Source of the DNA: Nicotiana tabacum
Taxonomy: Eukaryota; Streptophyta; Magnoliopsida; Solanales; Solanaceae
Reading direction: 5' to 3'
Assembly (NCBI RefSeq): GCF_000715075.1
Contig: NC_134101.1
Coordinates: 147,783,084-147,847,083, forward strand
DNA length: 64,000 nt
The position numbers and the translations under genes were made by a program. This document shows positions 1 through 11,280 of the stretch, in pieces. The notes beneath the pieces are model-generated. The model saw nothing but the letters and a program-made list of their open reading frames with translations. It ran no database searches and was not told the origin of the DNA. Every line of letters begins with the position of its first letter. Position 1 is the stretch's first letter.

Positions 1-1674
1 ATTTCAAAACAAACCATATTTTGAATTTGTGGGGGAATGGGTAATCGGGTTTTGGTCCGAACCTCGAGTTGCGACCACATGGGCCCGAGGGTAAATTTTG
101 ACTTTTGGGTAAAACTTTGAAAAACTCATTTTCATGCATTGGGGTTGATTCATTTAACATTTATTAATGTAATTAAATAACTTATGACTAGATTCGAGCG
201 GATTGGTGGTGGAATCAAGAGGTAAAGCTATAATTGAGACTTGAGTGGTGTTCAAGGCATCGAGGTAAATGTTTGGTTTAACCCTAGCTTGAGGGATTAG
301 GAGTTGAGTCATATTTGCTACTTGCTTCTTGTTGAGTACGACATATAGGCATGGTGACGAGTATCTATACGTTGGTGTCAAGCATGACCGTGGGTCTTAA
401 TTTGTAAGTTGTTGTGTTTTTGAATGACACCTTGTATACTTTAATTAATGATCCTCTATGATTAAGTATTTCCATTAATTGAACTGAGTACTAGCAAAGT
501 GAGATTGGTTATAGCTGATTCTCCCTTGTCGGGATGACTATTTCGATATCCTTGTTCCCTTGCCGGGAAGTTATTATATTACTTATGTTCCCTTGCCGCG
601 ATTTCTTGTCATTGTGTGATGAACTGAAATGGGAGCACAAGATTGATGAAACGGGAGCGGGTGGTACGCCTACCACAAGATATTATAAAATGGGAGCGGG
701 TGGTACGCCTACCACAAGATATTATGAAATGGGAGCGGGTGGTGCGCCTACCACAAGATTGATGAAATGGGAGTGGGTGGTACGCCTACCACAAGATATT
801 ATGAAATGGGAGCGGGTGGTACACCTACCACAAGATATAATGAAATGGGAGTGGGTGGTACGCCTACCACGAGATGTGATGAAATGGGAGCGGGTGGTAC
901 ACCTACCACGAGATATGAGAAATGGGATCGGGTTGCACGCCTGCAACAAGAGGAAACTGAAAGTGAAAGCTGCCTTTATTTTCTTCATTTGTGATAGAAG
1001 TTATAGTGCTAGCTTCCTTATTATTCCCTGTTATTCTCTTTTAATTGCTATCCCCGAAACATGTTTCCCCTTCCCCATCTTTAACTGCTTATTACTTGTT
1101 TATTTTTCCGCCATATATTATATAACTGTACAGGTTTATCTGGAGTCTGGTCCTAGCCTCGTCACTACCTCGCCGGGGTTAGGCCAGACACTTACCAGCA
1201 CATGGGGCCGGTTGTGCTGATACTACGCTCTGTGTTCTTTTGCACAGATCCAGGTTTTGGACAGCAGCAGTAGCGCGGGAGCCAGCCTTCAGTCCAGTGA
1301 GACACTGAGTAGCCTTGCAGGTGTTCGCAGGCCCGGCGTCTCCTCTATCTTTTATTTCCATCTATTATCTCATATATTCGAGACAAACAATTTATATTTT
1401 CTTTCAAATGGTTGTATTTAGCACTCTTAGAAGTTCGTGAGTAATGTGACACCAGTTCTTGGGTGGAGGCATATGTTGATTCTCGCATTATTGTTCAGTT
1501 TCTTTAAACTTAAGTCTTCCGCTTATTTATTTAATTCCGTTGCTTTCATGCTATCGCTGATAATTGTTAAAAGAGGTAATTGTTAATGAAGTAAGCAGTT
1601 AAGGATTGGCTTGACTAGCTCTCATTTGTAGACGCCATCACGACTCCCGACGGTGGGAAATTCGAGTCGTGACA
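1..1674 (+). repeat. LTR1 of the Tekay array, 3' part only
   Basis: This aligns with the last 1.67 kb of LTR2: position 1 corresponds to about 8055. It therefore lacks the promoter and TATA part. It ends TCGTGACA and is followed after three bases by the primer binding site. It contains a hairpin minisatellite at 636-955. Confidence 0.92.
636..955 (+). repeat. 39-bp hairpin minisatellite in LTR1
   Basis: Seven units of about 39 bp with core GTGGTA-CGCC-TACCAC, an inverted repeat with a 4-nt loop. The terminal unit reads GTTGCA-CGCC-TGCAAC, in which both arms have changed so that pairing is kept. One internal unit has GTGGTG and loses one pair. Confidence 0.9.
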
Positions 1675-1677
1675 AGT

Positions 1678-1689
1678 TGGTATCAGAGC
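1678..1689 (+). other. Primer binding site, initiator Met tRNA type
   Basis: TGGTATCAGAGC lies three bases after the LTR1 end. It is the complement of the plant initiator-Met tRNA 3' end, the usual primer for plant gypsy chromoviruses. Confidence 0.9.
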
Positions 1690-1870
1690 TCTAGGTTACA
1701 TAGGTCTCACAACTCATGTACAAGCTCAGTAGAGTTTGAGGGATCGGTACAGAGATGTTTGTATTTATCCCCTAGAGGCTACCGAGTTAGGAAAATTTCA
1801 CTTTTGTTCTTTCTTGTCGTGCGGATTCGTTCCTCAAATGCTAATTTAACTTCTACTCTGTTCTTCGCAG

Positions 1871-3225
1871 ATGGCGAGAACACGTGCTTCCTCATCTACT
1901 GCTCAGTAGCCCGAGCCCCTTACAGTAGCTCCCACTAGCGGCAGAGGGCGAGGCCGTGCTAGAGGCCAAGGTAGAGGCAGAGCTCAGCCCCGAGCAGCGG
2001 CACCAGTGGCGGAGCCTCAGGTTGATTTTGAGGAGGAGGTTCCAGCCCCAACAGTTCCAGTGGGCCCAGCTCAGGTCTCAGAGGGGTTTATCGCTACCCC
2101 AGTTCTTCAGGATGCTCTGGTTTGATTGGTGGGCCTTATGGAGAGTGTTACCCGAGCAGGTTTGCTTCCTGTAGCACCAACCACTTCTCAGGCTGGAGGA
2201 GGGGCTCAAACTCCTGCTACACGCACTTCGGAGCAGGTAGCTCCCTATATTCAGGTTCCAGCGGTTCAGTCAGCGGTGGCAGTTCAGTCGGGTGTAGTGG
2301 CTCAGACCGACGATACAACGACTATGTCCGCCAATGCTTTGTGGAGACTGGACAGATTCACCAAGCTCTTCACTACTACTTTCAGCGGAGCTCCTTCTGA
2401 GGATCCCCAGGATTTCCTATACAGCTACCACGAGGTTCTCAGGAACATGGGCATTGTTGAGACCAATGGGGTCGATTTTGCTGCATTTTGCTTATCTGGA
2501 TCCGCCAAGACTTGGTGGAGGGATTATTGCTTAGCGAGACCAGCCAGATCGCCATCTTTGACTTGGGAGCAGTTTACAGTGTTGTTTCTGGAGAAGTTTC
2601 TCCCCGTTACTTAGAGAGAGGCCTATCGGAGGCAGTTTGAGCGCCTCCAGTAGGGTTCCATGACTATTACCCAGTATGAGACCAGGTTCATCGATCTAGC
2701 TCGCCATGCTCTTGTCATACTTCCCACCGAGAGAGAGAGAGAGAGAGAGAGAGGGTGAGGAGGTTTATTGATGGTCTGATTCAGCCGATTCGTCTTCAGA
2801 TGGCCAAGGAGGCCGGGGGTGAGATTACATTTCAGGAGGCGGCCAATGTGGCCTGTAGAGTTGAGATGGTTCTGTCACAGGGAGGTGGTCATGGGTCGGA
2901 TAAGCGGCCCCGTCATTCAGGTAGATTCAGTGGTACCTCATTTTGAGGTAGAGATTCATATGGTAGAGGCCATCCTCCTAGGCCCTTTCAGTCAGCTCTT
3001 CAGGTCTCCCATGGTACTCCAGGTGGTCGTGGTTCCCAGACGCACTATTCTGATCAGCAGTCTTACAGTGCACCATCAGCACCTATCAGTGCACCACCGC
3101 TTCAAAGTTTCCAGGGTCATCAGCCCCAGTAGCCGAGGGCTTGTTTTACTTGTGGAAACACGAGGCACATTGCTAGGTATTGCCCTCGAGATTCGACCAG
3201 TTTTCCGCACCAGGGTTCTCGTGCT
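1871..3225 (+). pseudogene. gag pseudogene, Tekay copy 1
   Basis: Gag of the LTR element, the particle-forming protein that binds RNA. The ATG at 1871 opens a basic, Arg/Ser-rich N terminus (MARTRASSS), and codon 13 is already TAG (1907-1909) where copy 2 has CAG. The Gag core (TKLFTTTFSGAPSEDPQDF and on) is read at 2340-2611 and ends at TAG 2612-2614, which copy 2 shares. Another TAG follows at 2651. A (GA)12 run at 2729 breaks the frame. A CCHC zinc knuckle (C-x2-C-x4-H-x4-C) is intact at 3142-3183. It cannot make full-length Gag. Confidence 0.88.
2729..2753 (+). repeat. (GA)12 microsatellite inside gag
   Basis: Twelve GA units plus G, in a stretch coding for Glu/Arg in the Gag of copy 2. 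Copy 2 has seven units at 10785-10798. Read from the upstream gag frame, the tract runs into TGA at 2756. Confidence 0.9.
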
Positions 3226-3990
3226 ATGGTACAGGCACCAGATTTCCCACAGCCTGCCCAGCCAGCTAGAGGCAGGGGCAAAGGTGTTAGAGGTGGAGGT
3301 AAAGGTCCTAGAGGTGGAGCTCAAGCCGCTAGAGGTGGAGGCCAACCAGCAGCAGGCCGTCCCAGAAAGGCAGTTCAGGGTGGTGGGGCCCAGCCCCGAT
3401 GTTATGCACTTCCAGCTAGGCCCGAGGCTGAGTCTTCAGATGCAGTCATTACAGGCACTATACTGGTTTGTGATAGAGATGCTTTAGTGCTATTTGATCC
3501 AGGGTCTATGTATTCGTACATGTCATCTTATTTTGCCCCGTACCTGGTCATGCCTAGTGATTCATTGAATATTCATGTTTATGTGTCTACACCGGTGGGT
3601 GCTTCTATTGTGGTCGACCGAGTTAATCATTCTTGTATTGTAGTATTTGGGGATCTTGAGACCCGTGTTGATTTGTTGCTTTCAGACATGGTCGACTTCG
3701 ATGTTATATTGGGAATGGATTGGTTATCCCCATACCATGCTATCTTGGATTGCCATGCCAAGACCGTGACCTTAGTCTTATCGAGTTTGCCCCGTTTAGA
3801 GTGGAGAGGGACTCCTGGTCATTCTACCCGAACTGTTATTTCGTATGTGAAGGCTTGGCGTATGGTCGAGAAGGGGTGTTTGGCATATTTGGCTTATGTT
3901 CGTGACTCCAGTGCTGAGGTTCCCTATATTGATTCTGTGCCCGTGGTTCGTGAGTTTCCTGAGGTTTTCCCTTCAGACCTGCCGGGGATG
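3226..3990 (+). pseudogene. Retropepsin-like protease segment, Tekay copy 1
   Basis: Aspartic protease part of the Gag-Pol polyprotein, which would cleave the polyprotein in the particle. The segment lies in one open frame running from 3226 to 4335, after a Gly/Arg-rich linker. The active-site Asp is at 3496-3498 in an F-D-P-G-S context; DPG in place of DSG/DTG is, from memory, common in this clade. The flap/second-strand region with VILGMDWL is at about 3700-3726, matching the usual retropepsin end. This domain has no internal stop, but its upstream gag is broken, so it is unlikely to be translated in the normal way. Confidence 0.82.
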
Positions 3991-5275
3991 CCACCCGACC
4001 GGGACATTGATTTCTGCATTGATCTGGCTCCGGGCACTCAGCCCATTTCTATTCTGCCATATCATATGGCCCTGTCGGAGTTGAAAGAGTTAAAGGAACA
4101 GTTGCAGGATTTGCTTGAGAAGGGTTTCATTAGACCCAGCGTTTCGCCTTGGGGTGCGCCGGTTTTGTTTGTAAATAAAAAGGATGGTTCGATGAGAATG
4201 TGCATTGATTACCGACAATTGAACAAGGTTACAATTAAGAATAAGTATCCACTGCCGAGGATTGATGATTTGTTCGATCAGCTTCAGGGTTCCAAGGTAT
4301 TTTCAAAGATTGACTTGAGATCTAGCTACCACTAGTTGAGAATTAGGGCATCCGATGTCCCTAAAATAGCTTTCCGCACTCGGTACGGGCATTATGTGTT
4401 TTTGGTTATGTCATTCGGGTTGACCAATGCCCCAGCAGTATTTATGGAGTTGATGAACCGAGTGTTCAGGCCTTATTTGGACTTGTTCGTGATAGCCTTT
4501 ATTGATGATATCCTGATATATTCCCGCAGCCAGGAGGAGCACGAGAAACACCTCAGAGCGGTCCTTCAGACTCTGAAGGATAGTCAGTTATATGCTAAGT
4601 TCTCGAAGTGTGAGTTCTGGTTGAATTCAATGGCATTCCTGTGTCACATTGTATCAGCAGAGGGTATTCAGGTTGATCCAAAGAAGATTGAGGCAGTCAA
4701 GAACTGGCCTAAACCAGCATCAGCTAGAGAGATTCGGAGTTTCTTGGGTTGGCGCCTACTATTGTCGGTTCGTGGAGGGGTTCTCATCTGTTGCAACCCC
4801 GATGACCAGGTTGACCCAGAAGGGTGCCCAGTTCAGATGGTCGGATGAGTGTGAGGCGAGCTTTCAGAGGCCCAAGACAGCCTTGACTTCGGCGCCGGTG
4901 TTAGTTTTGCCCACAAGTTCAGGGCCTTACACCGTTTATTGTGATTCATCTCGCATTGGACTTGGTGCAGTGTTGATGCAGGATGGCAAGGTCATTGCCT
5001 ATGCTTCGAGGCAGTTAAAGGTTCATGAGAAGAACTATCCAGTGCATGACTTGGAGTTGGCAGCCATTGTTCACGCATTGAAGATTTGGAGGCATTACGT
5101 GTATGGCGTGGCATGTGAGGTGTTCACGGATAATAAAAGTCTTCAGTATTTGTTCAAGCAAAAGGAGTTGAATTTGAGGCAGAGGAGGTGGTTGGAGTTG
5201 TTGAAAGATTATGACATCACTATCCTATATCACCCAGGAAAGGCCAACGTGGTGGCCGATGCTTTGAGTAGAAAG
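3991..5275 (+). pseudogene. Reverse transcriptase-RNase H, Tekay copy 1
   Basis: Copies element RNA into DNA. The RT fingers/palm read [20 protein letters not shown] from about 4144. The palm motif FIDD (in place of YVDD/YIDD) is at 4498-4509. A TAG at 4333-4335 interrupts RT where copy 2 has CAG. A 1-nt loss near 4748 shifts the frame after FLG. The Ty3-type RNase H follows with YCDSS (Asp codon 4943-4945), HDLELAA and FTDNKSLQ, ending in ADALSRK near 5275. Domain order is normal. The stop and the frameshift make this copy inactive. Confidence 0.9.
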
Positions 5276-6891
5276 TCAGCCAGTATGGACAGTCTTGCTT
5301 ATATTCCAGTCGGTGAGAGGCCGCTTGCTTTGGATGTTCAGGCTTTGGCGAATCGATTTGTGAGGTTGGATATTTCTGAGTGTAGTCGAGTATTAGCTTG
5401 CACGGTCGCTCGTTCTTCGTTATTGGAGCATATCCGTGATCGGCAATTTGATGATCCCCATTTGTGTATCCTTAGAGACACGGTGCAGTGTGGGGTTGCC
5501 AAGCAGGTTACCTTAGGTGATGATGGAGTTCTGAGATTGCAGGGTCGAGTTTGTGTGTCTAATGTGGATGGGCTTCGAGAGTTGATTTTAGAGGAGGACC
5601 ATAGTTCCCGGTACTCTATCCATCCGGGCGCCGCGAAGATGTATCAAGATTTGCGGCAGCATTATTGGTGGCGTAGAATGAAGAAGGATATCGTTGCCTA
5701 TGTGGCTCGGTGTTTGAATTGTCAGCAGGTTAAGTATGAGCATCAAAGGCCTGGTGGTTTATTTCAGAGGATTGAGCTTCCCGAGTGGAAGTGGGAGAGA
5801 ATCACTATGGACTTCGTTACTAGACTTCCGTTGACCCGAAAGAAGTTCGATGCAGTTTGGGACATTTTTGATATGCTGACCAAGTCAGCACATTTCATTC
5901 CTGTGGCAGTCTCCTATTCGTCCGAGAGGTTAGCTGAGATCTATATCCGGGAGATTGTTCGTCTTCATGGTGTGCCGGTATCTATCATTTCGGACCGAGG
6001 TACATAGTTCACCTCGTGTTTCTGGAGAGCAGTTCAGCAAGGGTTAGGCACTCAGGTTGAGTTGAGTACAACAGTTCATCTTCAGACGGATGGACAGTCC
6101 GAGCGGACTATTAGATATTGGAGGATATGCTCCGAGCTTGTGTTATTGACTTTGGAGGTTCGTGAGATCAGTTCTTGCCTTTAGCAGAGTTTTCCTACAA
6201 TAACAGCTACCAGTCGAGTATCCAGATGGCTCCTTATGAGGCTTTATATGGTAGGTGGTGTCGATCTCCGGTTGGATGGTTTGAGCCGGGAGAGGCTCGA
6301 TTGTTGGGTACAGAGTTGGTTTAGGAGGCCTTGGACAAGGTCATGATCATTCAGGATAGGTTTCGTACAGCTCAGTCCAGGTTAAAGAGCTATGCAGATC
6401 GTAAGGTTCGAGACGTGGCTTTTATGGTTGGTGAGCGGGTGTTGCTCTGAGTGTCGCCTATGAAGGGCGTGATGATATTTGGAAAGAAAGGCAAGCTTAG
6501 CCCTAGGTTCATTGGTCCATTCGAGATCCTTGATCGAGTGGGAGAGGTGGCTTATAGACTTGCATTGCCGCCTAGCTTATCAGCCGTGCATCCAGTGTTT
6601 CATGTGTCCATGCTTCGGAAATATCACGGCGATCCATCCTACGTGTTAGATTTCAGCACTGTCCAGTTGGACAAGGATTTGTCGTATGAGGAGGAGCCGA
6701 TGGCTATTCTAGACCGACAGGTTCGCTAGCTGAGGTCGAAGAGTTTTCCTTCGGTTCATGTTCAGTGGAGAGGTCAGCCCCTGAGGCATCGACCTGGGAG
6801 TCCGAGTCCGATATGCGGGACCGGTATCCTCATCTTTTCCCCGACTCAGGTACTTCCTTCTTCTGTCCGTTCGAGGACGAACGGTTGTTTT
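5276..6891 (+). pseudogene. Integrase plus chromodomain-like C terminus, Tekay copy 1
   Basis: Inserts element DNA into chromosomes. An HHCC zinc domain (HPGAAKMY ... CLNCQQ) is followed by the catalytic core: first Asp at 5810-5812 (MDFV), second Asp at 5993-5995 (SDRGT), Glu at 6101-6103 (GQSERT). Breaks: TAG 6005-6007, a 1-nt deletion near 6113, TAG 6322-6324, TGA at 6448 (shared with copy 2) and TAG 6727-6729. Most stops are CAG changed to TAG compared with copy 2. The C terminus after RFIGPFEIL carries a chromodomain-like segment ([14 protein letters not shown], then, in a shifted frame, STWESESD and RYPHLF), which in this clade is thought to guide insertion to modified chromatin. Confidence 0.88.
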
Positions 6892-6903
6892 AGAGGTGGA
6901 GAA
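6892..6903 (+). other. Polypurine tract of Tekay copy 1
   Basis: AGAGGTGGAGAA lies directly before the LTR2 start TGTGACGACC. It is the expected plus-strand primer and is conserved before LTR3, LTR4 and LTR5. Confidence 0.85.
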
Positions 6904-7659
6904 TGTGACGACCAAAAAGGGTCATCACATGTTTCTAATTGAAATCTGTCTTTGAGGCCCTGAAAACCTCAATTAGAGTCACCTCGATTTGTGTGCGCAG
7001 TCCAGGTGCGTAACCAGAAAGCTTAAACGTGAAATCTTGTGAAAATTTCTAAGTTTTTACCTCGAAATGAATAAGTTTGACTCCAGTTAACATTTTGGGT
7101 AAACGGAACCAGACTCATGAATTGACGGTCTCGGAGGGTCCGTAGGAAAATATGGGACATGGGCGTATGCCCGAAATCAAATTCTGAGGTCCCAAGCCCA
7201 AGTTATGAATTTTTAAGAGAAATTATTTTCTGAAAATATTTAAAGAAAAAAAAAGAAATTTGAAATGAAATTTGTTTAGAACGTGTTGGTATCTGGCCCG
7301 TATTTTGGTTCCGACGCCCGGTACAGGTCTTATATATGACTTGAGTCATTCCTGTGAAACTTGGTTGAAAACGGACGTCGTTTGATGCGATCCGGACCCT
7401 AATTGGGAAATTCATGTTTGAAAGGAATTTTGGAGAAATTTCATTGATCTTAAGGCTCAATTCGATGTTCATGATGGTACATTGGTGATGTGATCACATG
7501 AATATGTTTGTAGGGTGTTTTTGAGGTAGTGTGCATGCTTGGTTTAGAGTTTCGAGGGCTCGAGTGAGTTTCTAGTAAGTTCCGGGATGCCTTAGGCTTT
7601 AAAAGATTAGATGTTGCAGGTTCAGGAATTTTGATAGGTCTCTGAACCCTTTTGCGTGG

Positions 7660-7815
7660 CCTTCGAGGAAATGCGTGCGGCCGCGGTCGCCTTTGCACGG
7701 TCCGCGGTTGGTGCTGCGCGGCCGCGGTCAGCTTTGCGCGGTCCGCGCGGGGCATAGATCCGCAGGCCTTCAGGAAGCCTGTGCGGTCGCGGTCCTTCTT
7801 GCGCGGTCCGCAGTG
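7660..7815 (+). promoter_or_regulatory. CpG-dense block upstream of the LTR TATA box
   Basis: Repeats of CCGCGGTC and GCGCGGTCCGC in a very G+C-rich stretch that stands out from the AT-rich LTR. GCGCGGCCGCG and CGCGGTCCGCGC form an almost perfect inverted repeat. Its position just before the TATA box suggests core-promoter or methylation-sensitive regulation, which is inference. The same block is present in LTR3, LTR4 and, with a 21-bp deletion, LTR5. Confidence 0.6.
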
Positions 7816-7830
7816 GAAACTTCAGAGGGG

Positions 7831-7838
7831 TATAAATA
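7831..7838 (+). promoter_or_regulatory. TATA box in LTR2
   Basis: TATAAATA in the context GGGGTATAAATACACG, a strong plant TATA match. It is conserved at 15817, 18854 and 21870 in the other LTR copies, marking the probable U3/R promoter. Confidence 0.8.
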
Positions 7839-8696
7839 CACGTGAATTTTAGTTATTTTACATTTTTCAAAACCCCAAAACATAAGAGGCGATTTTCCAA
7901 ACAACGTTTCTTCTCCGAAACGATTGGTAAGTGATTTCTAACTTATTTTCTTCACTTCTTAACATCTTTTAACATGATTTCAACTTCAAATCAAAAATTT
8001 TCATGGGGAAATTGGGTGATGTGGGTAGAACTTTGGACCTCAAATTGAGGTCCGATTTCAAAACAAACCATATATTTGAATTTGTGGGGGAATGGGTAAT
8101 CGGGTTTTGGTCCGAACCTCGGGTTGCGACCACGTGGGCCCGGGGGTAAATTTTGACTTTTGGGTAAAACTTTGAAAAACTCATTTTCATGCATTGGGGT
8201 TGATTCATTTAGCATTTATTAATGTGATTAAGTAACTTATGACTAGATTCGAGAGGATTGGTAGTGGAATCAAGAGGTAAAGCTATAATTGAGACTTGAG
8301 TGGTGTTCAAGGCATCGAGGTTAGTGTTTGGTTTAACCCTAGCTTGAGGGATTAGGAGTTGAGTCATATTTGCTACTTGCTTCTTGTTGAGTACGACATA
8401 TAGGCATGGTGACGAGTATCTATACGTTGGTGTCAAGCATGACCGTGGGTCTTAACTTGAAAGTTGTTGTGTTTTTGAATGACACCTTGTATACTTTAAT
8501 TAATGATCCTCTATGATTAAGTATTTCCATTAATTGAACTGAGTACTAGCAAAGTGAGATTGGTTATAGCTGATTCTCCCTTGCCGGGATGACTATTTCG
8601 ATATCCTTGTTCCCTTGCCGGGAAGTTATTATATTACTTATGTTCCCTTGCCGGGATTTCTTGTCATTGTGTGATGAACTGAAATGGGAGCACAAG

Positions 8697-8995
8697 ATTG
8701 ATGAAATGGGAGCGGGTGGTACACCTACCACAAGATATTATGAAAGCGGGTGGTACGCCTACCACAAGATTGATGAAATGGGAGCGAGTGGTACGCCTAC
8801 CACAAGATATTATGAAATGAGAGCGGGTGGTATGCCTACCACAAGATATTATGAAATGGGAGCGAGTGGTATGCCTACCACAAGATATAATGAAATGGGA
8901 GTGGGTGGTACGCCTACCACGAGATATGATGAAATGGGAGCGGGTGGTACACCTACCACAAGATATGAGAAATGGGATCGGGTTGCACGCCTGCA
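8697..8995 (+). repeat. 39-bp hairpin minisatellite in LTR2
   Basis: Seven units with stem GTGGTA/TACCAC and loops CGCC, CACC or TGCC, one unit shortened to about 33 bp, ending in the double-changed unit GTTGCA-CGCC-TGCAAC as in LTR1 and LTR5. Confidence 0.9.
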
Positions 8996-9727
8996 ACAAG
9001 AGGAAACTGAAAGTGAAAGCTGCCTTTATTTTCTTCATTTGTGATAGAAGTTATAGTGCTAGCTTCCTTATTATTCCCTGTTATTCTCTTTTAACTGCTA
9101 TCGCCGAAACATGTTTCCCCTTTCCCAGCTTTAACTGCTTATTACTTATTTATTTTTCCGCCATATATTATATAACTGTATAGGTTTATCTGGAGTCTGG
9201 TCCTAGCCTCGTCACTACCTCGCTGGGGTTAGGCCAGACACTTACCAGCACATGGGGCCGGTTGTGCTGATACTACGCTCTGTGTTCTTTTGCACAGATC
9301 CAGGTTTTGGATAGCAGCAGTAGCGCGGGAGCCAGCCTTCAGTCCAGTGAGACACTAAGTAGCCTTGCAGGCGTTAGCAGGCCCGACGTCTCCTCTATCT
9401 TTTATTTCCGTCTGTTATCTCATATATTCGAGACAAACAATTTATATTTTCTTTCTAACGGTTGTATTTAGAACTCTTAGAAGTTCGTGAGCAATGTGAC
9501 ACCAGTTCTTGGGTGGAGGCATATGTTGATTCTCGCATTATTGTTCAGTTTCTTTAAACTTAAGTCTTCCACTTATTTATTTAATTCCGTTGCTTTCATG
9601 CTATCGCTGATAATTGTTAAAAGAAGTTATTGTTAATGAAGTAAGCAGTTAAGGATTGGCTTGCCTAGCTCTCATTTGTAGGCGCCATCACGACTCCCGA
9701 CGGTGGGAAATTCGGGTCGTGACAAGT

Positions 9728-9739
9728 TGGTATCAGAGC
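9728..9739 (+). other. Primer binding site of Tekay copy 2
   Basis: TGGTATCAGAGC three bases after the LTR2 end, initiator-Met tRNA type. Confidence 0.9.
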
Positions 9740-9920
9740 TCTAGGTTACATAGGTTTCATAACTCATGTACAAGCTCAGTAGAGTCTGAGGGATCGGTAC
9801 GGAGATGTCTGTATTTATCCCCCAGAGGCTATCGAGTTAGGAAAACTTCACTTTTATTCTTTCTTGTCGTGCGGATTCGTTCCTCAAATGCTAATTGAAC
9901 TTCTACTCTGTTCTTCGCAG

Positions 9921-11280
9921 ATGGTGAGAACACGTGCTTCCTCATCTACTGCTCAGCAGCCCGAGCCCCCTACAGTATCTCCCACTAGAGGCAGAGGGCG
10001 AGGCCAAGGCCGTGCTAGAGGCCTAGGTAGGGGCAGAGCTCAACCCCGAGCAGCGGCACCAGTGGCGGAGCCTCAGGTTGATTTTGAGGAGGAGGTTCCA
10101 GCGCCAACAGTTCTGGTGGGCCCAGCTCAGGTCTTAGAGGGGTTTATCGCTACCCCAGTTCTTCAGGAGGCTTTGGTTCGATTGGTGGGCCTTATGGAGA
10201 GTGTTACCCGAGCAGGTTTGCTTCCTGTAGCATCAGCCACTTCTCAGGCTGGAGGAGGGGCTCAGACTCCTGCTACACGCACTTCGGAGAAGGTAGCTCC
10301 TTAGATTCAGGTTCCAGCGGTTCAGCTAGCGGTGGCAGTTCACTCGGGTGTAGTGGCTCAGACCGGCGATAGAGCGACTATGTCTGCCAATGCTTTGTGG
10401 AGACTGGACAGATTCACCAAGCTCTTCACTACTACTCTCAGCGGAGCTCCTTCTGAGGATCCCCAGGATTTCCTATACAGCTACCACGAGGTTCTCAGGA
10501 ACATGGGCATTGTTGAGACCAATGGGGTCGATTTTGCTGCATTTCGCCTATCTGGATCCGCCAAGACTTGGTGGAGGGATTATTGCTTAGCGAGACCAGC
10601 CGGATCGCCATCTTTGACTTGGGAGCAGTTTACAGTGTTGTTTCTGGAGAAGTTTCTCCCCGTTACTTAGAGAGAGGCCTATCGGAGGCAGTTTGAGCGC
10701 CTCCAGCAGGGTTCCATGACTGTTACCCAGTATGAGATCAGGTTCATCGATCTAGCTCGCTATGCTCTTGTCATACTTCCCACTGAGAGAGAGAGAGAGG
10801 GTGAGGAGGTTTATTGATGGTCTGATTCAGCCGATTCGTCTTCAGATGGCCAAGAAGGCCAGGGGTGAGATTACATTTCAGGAGGCGGCCAATGTGGCCC
10901 GTAGAGTTGAGATGGTTCTATCACAGGGAGGTGGTCATGGGTAGGATAAGTGGCCCCGTCATTCAGGTAGATTCAGTGGTACCTCGTCTGGAGGTAGAGA
11001 TTCATATGGTAGAGGCCATCCTCCTAGGCCCTTTCAGTCAGCTCTTCAGGTCTCCCATGGTACTCCAGGTGGTTGTGGTTCCCAGACGCACTATTCTGAT
11101 CAGCAGTCTTACAGTGCACCATCAGCACCTATTAGTGCACCGCCGCTTCAGAGTTTCTAGGGTCATCAGCCCCAGTAGCCTAGGGCTTGTTTTACTTGTG
11201 GCGACACGCGGCACATTTCTAGGTATTGCCCTCGAGCTTCGAGCAGTTCTCCGCATCAGGGTTCTCGTGCTATGGTACAG
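9921..11280 (+). pseudogene. gag pseudogene, Tekay copy 2
   Basis: The ATG at 9921 follows a CGCAG, as in copy 1. The N terminus (MVRTRASSSTAQQPEPP, Gly/Arg-rich after it) is open to TAG at 10302-10304. The Gag core resumes at 10332 and stops at TAG 10668-10670, shared with copy 1. The seven-unit GA tract at 10785 changes frame, and TAG at 11158-11160 replaces the CAG of copy 1. The CCHC zinc knuckle (CFTCGDTRHISRYC) is at 11188-11229. The better preserved N terminus identifies the true start of Gag in this family. Confidence 0.88.

Larger units (their letters stand above)
6904..9724 (+). repeat. LTR2, complete, shared by Tekay copies 1 and 2
   Basis: 2821 bp from TGTGACGACC to GTCGTGACA. 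It acts both as 3' LTR of copy 1 (polypurine tract upstream) and 5' LTR of copy 2 (primer site downstream at 9728). Order inside: AT-rich U3, CpG-dense block 7660-7815, TATA box 7831, three small TCCC/GGGA hairpins at about 8578-8660, minisatellite 8697-8995. Confidence 0.92.

Noticed and set aside
767..994. ORFs reading MGVGGTPTTRYYE-like repeats
   Set aside because: They translate the 39-bp minisatellite, whose period is a multiple of three; both strands and several frames are open for the same reason.
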